This document shows positions 11,401-23,400 of a stretch of DNA of 64,000 nucleotides, one piece after another. The stretch spans positions 10,838,039 through 10,902,038 of the forward strand of contig OZ025249.1 in assembly GCA_964019135.1 (NCBI GenBank), read 5' to 3'. Source of the stretch: Arenicola marina (Eukaryota; Annelida; Polychaeta; Arenicolidae). Position 1 is the stretch's first letter, and every line of letters starts with the position of its first letter. The notes below the pieces were generated by a model that was not told the DNA's origin, made no database searches, and saw only the letters and a list, made by a program, of their open reading frames with translations. A program made the position numbers and the translations under genes.

Positions 11401-14400
11401 CATGGGAAAGGGGAGGACACATGGTGGCATGGGTTGAATATAGCTAAGACCAGATTTCCCGTTAGTCTAGTACGAGATTACCGATCTATGTGGGTTAAGG
11501 GACCTGGGGAGGGAGGGGGGTCATATTGTCACGGGCTGAATAAGGCTATGACCAGTTGTCCCTATAGTCTAACACGAGATTACCGATCTATGTGGGTTAA
11601 GGGACATGGGGGGGGGGTGGCATGCTGTCACGGATTAAAATACAGCCATGACCAAATGATAAAGTTACCTCTGCAGAACGAATATTTCAAAACTTGCGAC
11701 CTGGCGGGGGAGGTGGGGGGGGGGGGGGGGAGCGGGGGCGATGGAGAACTCGGCAAAAAATTATGTTCATAGAACGGGTTGCCGCGAAGAAATGCCACTT
11801 TTGAGCGGATTTTGGCGGTAAAATTTGAGGGGCTTTACCCCAAACACAGTAATGTATTAGGTACGCCCCCCCCCCCGTATACACGAGACCCACAGTGTTT
11901 TTGCATTTGCGCCGCGGCATGTGTCTTAAGAAGGGTATGACGCTGGCTTGCTCGCTTTTGAATAATTACTGGCTCCTACATCGTAGAGCCAGCTGCATGC
12001 TTCGCAGATTTTTGAGGGATTCGATTAATGTTTTCGATTAGTGGTGGGGTCTCTTAGAGACCGGACATAACACAGGTTGTCAGTCGAAGGGATTCACACG
12101 GGCAACAAAGTTGACAATTCAGACGTTTTACTAGATCTGTCCAGAGATGGTGTCCACAATAGCTGATCTCGAAGAGTGGTGGACCGAATGGCAGAGGAAG
12201 TGCTTAAGGATTGAAACCTATTTGCGTCGTGGTCGTGGCTACGTTTCATAACGTCACTTAGATTTAGAAAAAGCAATAAGGAAGCAAATTGCAAAGAAGA
12301 ATCAGTCCTTGCAATGAATCATTCAAAAGTTCTTTTGTTAGATGTTCCACGCATTAGAATTAGAATTGGCGTAAACTTGAATCATAAGGTGAACTTGGAT
12401 GTTAGCATGTTAGTCATGTAATGCAGCTGCTGTACACATTTCCTGTAGAGAAGCCAAGCCAGCAAGCAGCCATGTAAGTCTTCAGTGTTGCTTATGGTTT
12501 GACCTGCATAAAGGTGGTTCTAAGCTTGAACTCTATCAAACATATCAAATATCTATCCCCAAAAATATCAAAACCTATCAATAGATGCAAGGTAATCTCA
12601 TGATAAGCTAAGGGGACACTTGGTGATGACTGTATTTAACGCGTGACAGCATGTACCCCCACCTTTCCCCTGTCCCTAAACCTACATAGATCGGCAATCC
12701 CGTGCTAACATAATGGAATATATACAAAATACCAGCAGGATACGCAGGCCCAGAAATGAAGCAACCACCCCCCCCACCCCCAACCCACAGGCCCTCCAGG
12801 CCCAATTAATCCCCTCCCCTCCTTCCACGCACATGCCCAACAGTTCCCTGATATAATAAATACGGAGAAATTATAACATGTATTACCTTTTAGCCGCCCA
12901 CAACAATGGAAAAACGTGGATTCAGAATTACAGAATGCATTAATCAATAGCCGAGTCCATGCCCAACACAGCCCCCTGAAAATAAAGCAAAACAATAGGT
13001 GGAAACATTACAGCATGTATCCCCACTTCCCCCAACAGCCCCCTGATATATTGATGTATTCCTCGTTATATATTTCTATCCCTTCCACAGGGATGATACA
13101 CATATATACGAAAATATATCCACACGTATAGACATTTCGATGTGACCCCGCTTTACGGCTGTTATATACTTTTATGCACCATGTTGTCGAATTGTTGATT
13201 TGAAATAAAACACAAATGCAAACATAATGGAATTTCTGCTCATAGCTATTTTAGGCCCATGACAATGTTCCCCCCCCCCCCCCACGCCCTACTAATGTCC
13301 CTAAAACAGCGTGAATCGGTAATCCCATGATAAGCTAAGGGGACACTTGGTCATGATTGTATTTAACCCGTGACATGCCCGCGCCTCCTCAGGTCCCTTA
13401 ACCCACATAGATTGGTAATCCAGTGCTAAGCTAAGGGGACACCTGGTCATAGCTATATTCAGCCCACGACAACATGTCCCCCCTCCCTCCGCATGTCCCT
13501 TAACCCACCTGGATTAGTGATCCGATGCTAAACTAAGGGGAGACTTAGTCATGGCTGCATCTTAATGAGTAACAGCATGTCCCCCCCCCACCCCCTGCTC
13601 CCCATGTCCCTTAACCCACATAGATCGGTAATCTCGTGCTAGACTAAGGGGACATCTGGTCAAAGCTATATTCAGCCCATGACAACATGTCCCCCCCCCC
13701 ACCCTTCCCAGGTCCCTTAACCCACATAGATCGGTAATCTCGTGCTAGACTAAGGTAGCACCTGGTCACGGCTATATTCAGCCCATGACAACATGTCCCC
13801 CCTCCTTTTAAAACTAGAAACCTCTAGTTTCTGCAACCGATCGCACGCACGCTTAGCAAACAAGCTCTTGATTTACAACCGAATTTCGCTACGAATTGAA
13901 CGAGTGTTCAAAAATATTTGGCTACATAAGTTATAGGAATACTCCAGGAAGATATTTCTATACTCAAAACGACGGAAATTCTGCATTTATGGTGACTGTG
14001 AACCAAATAAACTTTATACCTCAGGACCATTGAACAGGCAAGGCGACATATTTATTCTCGCACCTGCTGCCTGTTACGAGTTAAGCCTAGGTGCTAACCC
14101 CTAACAGCAGGTATAAAGTGCGAAGGACTGCCCACCGGCTCGTGTCCTTTCAGCCGTGACGGGCTTGGCGTAGAGCTCACACAGGGCGACTTGACGCTGT
14201 GCGCCCATTGCCGCGACGTTCGCTTCCCAGCCTGCGGGGGAGCCACACCCCCCTCCCAGCCGAACCCCGGCCTCTGTGTGGATGCCTGCCGGAAGACGGA
14301 CTCCAAGTTGGACACCATACGGTGCTTTCTCTGCCGGGTGTGGTTCCACTAGCTGTGCGTCGGGGTCACGGAGGCAGAGGCCGCGGGCCTGTGGACTTGC

Positions 14401-17400
14401 CCCACATGTCGGACGGTAACCAGTGTTGTCATGAGCCTCCTCGCCATGGTGACAACACTGACGACCACCTGACGGCAGTCAACAAGCGACTGACAAGACT
14501 GGAGGACCGAAACAGCGGCTTGCAGAAGGACGTAAAGGACAAGACCGACCGCTGCGACAAGCTGACGAAGGAGGTTTCAGACGTGAGACGGGAAAACGCC
14601 AAGCTGACTGCCAACATCCAGAAGACGACATGGACAACACTATGGGCCGGACAGCCAGACAAGACGCTCCTCATCGGGACAAGCCTCATCAGAGACGTTG
14701 ACGAGAGGAAGCTGAAGGACACGAGCGTCATCAGCGTCTCTGGAGCGACGCTTCCGACCCTGACGGACCGACTGAAGGCAATCTCCAAGACGTTCAAGCG
14801 CATTTTCATCGTGGGAGGGGGCAACGACTGCTCCCATCGCGGCGCTTCCCTGGACACCATCGTGGAGCGCTTCAGCAAGCTCATCCGGGCTGCCAAGGAC
14901 AAAGCTGCCTCCGTGATGGTGCCATCTGTCCACGACTTGGCACGGACATGAGGGAACGCATCGACATGGTTAACTTTGGCCTGCAAGGACTATGCGACGA
15001 CATGGGATGCGACTTTACCGACAACTCCCCCCTGTTTAGGCTTAATGACGGATCCTTCAACGACGGATACATGACGAATGACGCGACACATCTGACGTGC
15101 AAGGGCCAGAACAGACTCTGCCAACTGCTCAAGTTGACACCAACAGACGATGCGGACAAGGACAAAGACGTCTGTACCCGACCCCGTAAGACCCCCAAGG
15201 ACCACGACGGACGTGGACGCAGCCGGACGGATCAGGACGGACCGGCGACGGGACCAGGACGACGACATAACGCGACAGTAGACAGGAGACCTGCGTATCG
15301 CATCGCCGACCGCGGAGAACGGGACGGTGACGGAGACGACTGGACCCAGGTTCAGCGACGGCACCGTGACGGAGGCGAGTGGACGCGCGGACAGCGACGG
15401 CACTGTGACGGAGGCGAGAGGACGCAGGTAGAGGGACGGCACCGTGACGGAGGCGAGTGGACACATGTAGAGCGACGGCACCGAGCCCGACGAGAGACGA
15501 CAGACAGATCCCGCGCGACAGAGAAGACGAAAGACCAGCCTAGGTGTTACTACTGCGCGGAGAAAGGACATGTGACCGACAACTGCCGACATGGACACTA
15601 CGTCACTTGTTACACTTGTGGTCGCTCGGGCCACAAGGCCAAGTTTTGTAAAAAGGTATTCGGCAATGGAGGAAGGGCCGATATGTTAAGTGATGGCTCC
15701 ACTGACGATTTAATCTTATGTAGCAAGTCTGATTTACATTTTATGAATGAGGGGAGCTGTCAATGTGATTTTACTGGGCAACTAGGCAGTAAAGCCCATA
15801 TTTTAAGCGATCTAACCGACACATATGTTGTACATTGTAATGATGAGCTTTGTTTTATGGAAGATGACATATCACGTGATGTTATAACGATACCATGCAA
15901 GGTAAAAGAGTCAAAAGATATTTTAAGCCGTGCTGCAGATAGTGTTAGATACCGGCCTGATCAGCCTTTTATGATGAATGAGGATCATACATGTGCCCCT
16001 ACCGACATAATAGCTACACCCAAGAATAATGAGGTAAGGTACGACCCCACATCTGTCCAGGACTGCCGCAATCATGAAAAGGTAAGCGAACGACAGGAGA
16101 ATTTAGTGGCAGCGATCGAAGCCAACGAAGATGAAGAGTTATTTGGGCTCGCGCCATTTCATCAGAGACATGTAAAAAATCTCAAGATAGCCCACATTAA
16201 CATAAACAGCGTACGACATAAGTTTGGACCGCTTAACCAAGCACTGGGAAAAGGCGCGTTAGATGTCTTATTCATTCAAGAGACTAAGTTAGACGATAGC
16301 TTCCCGGCAGGCCAATTTACTTTAAATGGGTACAAGGTCCACCGAAATGATAATACAGACAGCTCTGGAGGCATACTGGTGCAGGTAAGAGACGACATAC
16401 CACACCGGCGGCGCAAGGATATAGAAATTAATGAAGACGAGAAGGGGCGTATCGAATCCCTGGCAATAGAAATGACGCTGAATGCTGAAAAGTGGCTCTT
16501 TCTCAGTGTATACAAGCAGCCGAAGGTATAAAACGCATCACTGGTGACAAAGATCGATAGCCTTCTGAATGCAATCGCTGCTGAACAGGTAAACCTTGTA
16601 CTGTTGGGAGATTTAAATGTAAACATGTTAAACCATAAAAATTGTCTGAATGACGTATTAGAGGGTTATGGTACTAAAAATATCGTTAAGTCACCAACTT
16701 GTTTCAAAGGTAAAATACCGACCTTAATTGATGTTGTGATTACAAATGTGTCGAAGCGCTTACGAGATGTATCATGTATAGATACGGGCCTCAGCGATTT
16801 TCACCATATGGTTTGCGTAGCAACGAAAATAGAAGTTCCCATTAGGCAGCAGAAACGTGTCTATTATCGAAGCTTTAAACATTTTGACGAGATTAAATAC
16901 AAAGACGATATAGCATCGGTACCTTTTCATGTAGGTGAAGTCTTTGAAGATGTTGATGATTCATATTGGTTTTGTAGCTCATTGATCAAAGAGGTTGTTG
17001 ATAGACATGCACCAACCAAGCAACGGGTAGTTAAGAATAACTGTGTGCCCTATATGAATAGCCATCTTCGCAAAGCCATAAATGTAAACAATATGCTGAG
17101 ACGGAAGTACGAGCAATTGAGTAGCCAAGAGAATTGGGAAAAATACAGAAAGCAAAGGAATTTCATAGGACGTCTTCGGAAAGTAAGCATGCAAAAGTAC
17201 ATAAAGGGAAATGTAGCGAAGCTACGACTAACGGGAAGGAATTCTGGAAATTTGTAAAACCACTGATATCAAGAAAAAACGCAAGCAGCGAAAACGTGTT
17301 ACTGAAAGAACGAGACGAAATAATATCAGATCCATCAAAGGTAAGTGACATATATAATCAATATTTCATAGACGTTGCCAAAGACATAGGCCAACAAGAT

Positions 17401-20400
17401 GACATACCAGATGATCAACCAATAGATGAAACCCTTCTTTATCACAAAGACCATAAATCCGTTATGGCTATAAAGGAAGGTAACCAAGGTATAACGGAAA
17501 CTTTCAACTTTCGGGCAGTAAGTAGCCACGAAATATACAATGCACTTAAAGGCATTGACGTGTCCAAGGCTAGTGGCTACGACAAGATACCTCCGAAGCT
17601 TATCAAGCTGGGAGCTGCCATCCTGTGTGAGCCATTAAGGTATGTGTTAAATATGACCATTACTTGTAATACGTTTCCAAAAGAACTAAAATACGCTGAA
17701 GTCACACCAATTTTCAAGAAGAAGGACAACTTAAATAAGGACAACTACAGGCCAGTAAGTGTTCTCCCCTGTATCTCCAAGATATATGAAAAAATATTGT
17801 GTGACCACCTTATGTCCTTTATGGAACCCAGGTTATCACCCAGACTATCTGGGTTTAGAAAGGGACACAGTTGTCAAAGCCTACTGATGCGCTTAGTTGA
17901 AGACTCCAAAAATGCATTAGATAATAATCAAGTTATGGGAGCTATAATAATAGATCTCTCAAAAGCATTCGATTGTCTTCCACACAGATTATTGATGACC
18001 AAGATGAACGCTTATGGCATAAGTAAACAATCATGTACTCTAGTTGCAAGCTATCTTACGAACCGCGAACAGAGGGTAAAACTAGGACATAATCGGAGCG
18101 AGTGGCTTACCCTAAAGAAAGGAGCACCACAGGAATCTGTTTTTGGTCCACATCTGCATAATGTATTTACTATATATTTAATATAATTATGCTGATGATA
18201 ATACTGTAGCGGCTCAAGGTAAGGAGTCTAACAAGGTTAAAGTAACTCTAGAGAAGGCGTTATCGGAGATAACAACGTGGTTCGTCGACAATTATATGAA
18301 AGCGAACCCAAGTAAGTACCAGGCAATCGTGTTTGAAAAGAGAAACGAATTAAGTCAGCACAGATCGTTTTCGATCTCTGGAACAGAACTGGCAGCACAA
18401 CAGGAAGTAACATTACTAGGTATTCAACTGGACGCTAGGTTAACTTTCGGCAACCATATATCAAGTTTATGCAAGAAGGCTGGAAAAAGTCTCAATGTTT
18501 TAGCTAGAGTTTTTAAATTAATGGATGTTGATAGCAAACTTACGTTATTTCATGCTTTTATTCTTTCACATTTTAATTATTGTCCCGTTGTATGGCATTT
18601 TTGTGATATGAAAAATATGCGTAAGATTGAAAAGATACAGGAGCGGGCATTGAGGTATGTGTTTAATGACTTTAGATCAGAATACGCAGAGTTGAGGAAG
18701 AGAGCGGGTAGACCATTGCTATATGTTGAACGATTGCGCTGCATATCATTAGAAGTTTACAAGACAATCAACAAGATTGGGCCTAGTTATCTTCATGACA
18801 TGTATAACGTGAAGGAAAACAATTACATTTAAAAAAATGGGCCAAATTTATGTATGCCACGCGTTAAGACAACAGCTTATGGCCATAATTCATTGAAGTA
18901 TCAAGGTAGCAAGCTATGGAACATGCTCAACAAGGAAACGAAGTTAGCTAAATCTGCCAAGGAATTTAAAACAACGCTGTCAACCTCGAATGTGTTCTTG
19001 TGTCACTGTAATTCGTGCACATTATGTAACATAGCTAATGGGTAAGGTTTTATGAGATGCAAAGGTTGCTATATTTTCATTGTCATATGTATATATATCT
19101 CATCCGCTCATGTCATTTTATCATTGTCGGTCAATAGCACGTATGCTAATGTTTATTGTTGACTTTTACATACCGACGTTAAATAAAACTTTATCTTATC
19201 TTATCTTATCTTATCTTTCCCATGTCCCCTAAGCCACCTGGATATGTAATCCAATGCTAAACAAAGGGGAGACTTGGTCATGGCTGTATTTTAACCCGTG
19301 ACAGCATGCCTCCCCCCCCCCTTCCCCATGTCCCTAACCCACATAGATCGGTCATCTCGTGATAGACTAAGGGGCCACCTGGTCATGGCTATATTCAGCC
19401 CATGACAACATTTCCCCCCACCCTCCCCATATCCCTTAACCCACCTGGATCAGTGATCCAATGCTAAACTAAGGTGACACTTAGTTATGGCTGTATTTTA
19501 ATGAGTGATAGCATGTCCCCTCTCCCCCTCCCCATGTCCTTTAACCCACATAGGTCGGTAATCTCGTGCTAGACTAAGTGGCCACCTGGTCGTAGCTATA
19601 TTCAGCTTATGACAACATGTCCCCCCTCCCTTCTCATGTTCCTTAACCCATCTGGATATGTAATCCAATGCTAAACTAAGGGGAGACTTGGTCATGGCTG
19701 TATTTTAATGAGTGACAGCATGTCCCCCCTCCAGCTCCCCATCTCCCATAACCCACACAGATCTGTAATCTCGTTCTAGACTAAGGGGACACGTGGTCAT
19801 GGCTGTATTTGAAACCCGTGACAGCATGTCCACCCCCCCCCCCCCGCTCGCCATGTCCCTTAACCCTTATAGATCGCTAATCTCGTGCTAGACTAAGGGG
19901 CCACCTGGTCATAGCTATATTCAGCCCATGACAACATGTCCCCCCACCCTCCCCATGTCCCTTAAGCCACCTGGATCTGTAATCCAACGCTAAACTAAAG
20001 GGACACTTGGTCATGGCTGTATTGTAACCCGTAGCAGCATGTCCTACTCCCTCCCCCCTCCCTCCCCTGGTCCCTTAACCCACATAAATCGGTAATCTCG
20101 TGTTAGACCAAGGGGACATCTGCTCATAGCTATATTCATCCCATGACAACATGCCCCCCCCCCCTCCCCATGTCCCTTAAGCTTAAGCTACCTGGATGTG
20201 TAATCCAATGCCAAGCTAAGGGTACACTTGGTCATGGTTGTATTTTAACTCGTGACAGCATGTCCCCCTCCCCACCCATGTTGCTTAACCCATCTGGATC
20301 AGTTATCCAATGTTAAACGAAGGGGACACTTGGTCATGGCTGTATGTTAACCCGTGACAGCATGTCCCCCGCCCATGTCGCTTAACCCGTCTGGATCTGT

Positions 20401-23400
20401 AATCTGGTACTAGACTAAGGATACACTTGGTCATGGCTGTATTTTACCCGTGACAGCATTTTTCCTGCCCTGCCCATGTCGCTTAACCCACCTGGATCAG
20501 TGATCCAATGTTAAGCTAGGGGACATCTGGTCATGGCTGTATTTAACCCGTGACAGCATGTCACCCCCCCACGCCAGGTGCCTTAACCAATGTAGATCGG
20601 TAATCTCGTGCTAGACTAAGGGGGTATCTGGTTATAGGTACATTCCACGCATGACAACACGTCCCCCCCTCCCCATGTCCCTTAACCCACCTGGATCCAA
20701 TGCTAAACTAAGGGGCATCTGGTCTTGGCTATATTCAGCCCATGACAACATGTCCGCCCCCGCACCTTCCACATGTCCCTTAACCCACATAGATCGGTAA
20801 TCTCGTACTACACTAAGGGGACATCTGGTCATAGCTATATTCAGCCCATGACAACATGCCCCCTCCCATCTCCATGTCCCTTAACCCACCTGGGTCAGTG
20901 ACCCAATGCTAAACTAAGGGAACACTTGGTCATGGCTGTATTTTAACCCGGGACAGCATCCCCCCCCCCCTCCCCATGTTCCTTAACCCACATAGATCGG
21001 TAATCTTGTGCTAGAATAAGGGGTCATCTGGTCATGGCTATATTCAGCCCATGACAATGTGTCCCCCCATAACTAGTACCTTGCTCCGAGCGTATACCCG
21101 AACTGCAGGGGGGACATGCTGTCATGGGGGGACGGCTGGTCATGTTACACGACGTTACGACCGGAAGTATTGATAGCCATAGGATGAAGTTACACTATAT
21201 ATTTTTTTCGTTTTTGGCATGTATATTAGTCATTTAGTCATTTGTACAAATCAGTAAATCACTGTGACTGTCACTCCGACGATCGGCCCGAGGTGCTGCG
21301 AGACTTCTTCATCAACAGGGTCCTCAAGACGTACATTTCACTGCCGCCATTGGTACTTATATTAAAAAACTTCATGCTTCTTAATTAAAATGATATAAAG
21401 TGGAAGTAAATTTCATTAAACCTAGGCCAGACACAAGTTGAGACCCTTGCTTTGAGGCGTAAATGAATACTTGTTTACTGCGGCCAGTTGAAGCAATAAT
21501 TACTTATTACTATATAGATTTATTACATGAATTGCATTTCCCTCCCCTGGATCCTCCGAGGCGACAGTGTATACATACATATATATTGCTTAGAGGGAGA
21601 TCGGAAGGCAATACTGGGTTGAGGAGTTGACAATGCCTATCGCAATACTTAAATATACTTACAAGCAGTTAAGTCCACGTTTTCTTTGGCAGAAGTTACC
21701 ACCAAATCCTCATTATTATGGGCAGTAACCTCAATGGTGTAGGACTTGGTGGCATTTTCACTGAGCAGGAAGTAACTCGTGGTGTTGTCCAGTCGCTTGT
21801 CGGTGTGATCGCCCCCATCGGATGTGTATGAGAAGGTATAGCTACTGATATAATCACATCCACTGGTAGCCGGGAGCTGCAAACAAGGTTAACAATACTT
21901 TAGACAGATATCCTTTATACAGATCAGTGGCACAACCATGACACAACTTATACAGTGGGCATTGGAATTGCCCCTACAATCTTCCCCTAAGCACACAGCT
22001 TGAGATTGTTATTGCGCACCTTAGGGCTTTCAATGTTCAAATTTCTGATAGCCCAGTTTGTTTTCCTAATTACAGAGAACCACGAAACATGAAAAATATG
22101 GGCATGCCTGACAAATCAGCCTTTAGCAAAACTTAGCAAACGTACATTTAAATAAATATTTAGGTCATATACCCCACAGATAAGTAAATGTGTCATCTGT
22201 CATACTTGCGGCATCCAACGATGGGTGCATTTATCGCAAGACCAATAAAATGAATTACAATCACTCATGCAATCGCTGATGCAATTTAAACATTATATCT
22301 ATTGTTAACAGTGACAGTCAGTCCCTACCATTAGGTCCCATGTTGTGTTGGCGGCCTCGTAGATACCAGCGCCGTAAGTCAAATTTAGTATCTCCATCAA
22401 GAGGGTTGGCGCTTGCAATGGCACTGTCAGCAACACACAACACACATTAGACAAAAGACAATGTACATCGCATAGAAGACATTCCGTCATACTGATCATA
22501 GTAATCCGTTCATTATAGGCTGCCACTTTCTACTGAGGTCTTCCATCCCTGTACTGGTCTTTACATGCCTCTGCATGGTGATTTTTGCTACATGGTAATT
22601 ATATCTAATATTATTGATCGCGCAATTTAAATTTGAGAGAGGATCTTTCCATTTACATCTGTATATATAACTCTTAAATATCAAAATAACATGGTTAATC
22701 AGGACTACAAAATCGTTATCTGACATTATCCAAGCATCACTGCTTCGATATTAACGAAATCCCCCCAAGTGTATTATTTGTCTCAACCATATTATAAGAT
22801 TCTTCCAAAGTCGATTCACAGACTATTTCTCCCACCCTACTTTTAAAATGTAAGCATTTAAGAACTTCCCCCATTTTATCTCATGTTGCTTGTAGACACT
22901 CACTAGACCAATTAACGTGAAAAAACTTTCATTCACCACGCGCTTATTGGGTTTAAAAAAGTGGGTAATTTCATTCTTACCGTGTCATCTGGTCAGGCAG
23001 CACTCTAACAAAATGCAAAATTTCAAAGGCACCAAGATATGGATCTGGATTGACGAGTGTCGTATTTAGTATGGTCTCATTTTTTATTCTGGCTTGTCAC
23101 AAATTGCGAGACTGATTATGCAATGTTGCGAGAATGCGCCGCGGGGCAAGATTACGAGGGCGAGATCGTGACAAAGCGAGCGCAAGATGAAACTCCGCGC
23201 CTTCTCGCGCTGATTCACCACTGAGTGAGCGGCAAGTATTTACTGGCGACACAATAATAGTTGGATTATGAAGCAGTGACTCAAAGCAGTAACACCAATC
23301 GTTTCGATGGTAGTGAACATTCGACCAACCTATTACCTACCTATGCAGCTGGTCTTTACGTCAATTGTTCCGTTTTCAGTGGCCTTTTCGAACGTACTCT

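Larger units (their letters stand above)
13805..19216 (+). mobile_element. CR1/Jockey-like LINE, near full length, inactivated
   Basis: A 5.4-kb element lies inside one satellite unit. In order it has a PHD-like zinc finger, coiled coil, SGNH esterase, two CCHC knuckles, APE endonuclease, reverse transcriptase and a C-terminal domain. It ends with AATAAA and a (TTATC)n tail at 19189-19216, typical of CR1/Jockey-type LINEs that end in a microsatellite. At least four lesions (a stop in the PHD, frameshifts near 14945 and 17205, a deletion near 18170, stops at 16529 and 18830) show it is dead, but it is well enough preserved to be fairly young. Confidence 0.85.

Noticed and set aside
11344..11772. 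142-codon ORF with repeated DYRSMWVKG peptides
   Set aside because: The peptide repeat simply mirrors the 100-bp satellite unit; there is no start context, domain or transcript signal.
14990..15634. Minus-strand 214-codon ORF
   Set aside because: It is antisense to the LINE esterase/CCHC region, which has clear catalytic and zinc-binding motifs on the plus strand.
10985..21070. CRISPR-like array
   Set aside because: Units are contiguous, about 100 bp and divergent, with no spacer-repeat alternation, and the DNA is eukaryotic.
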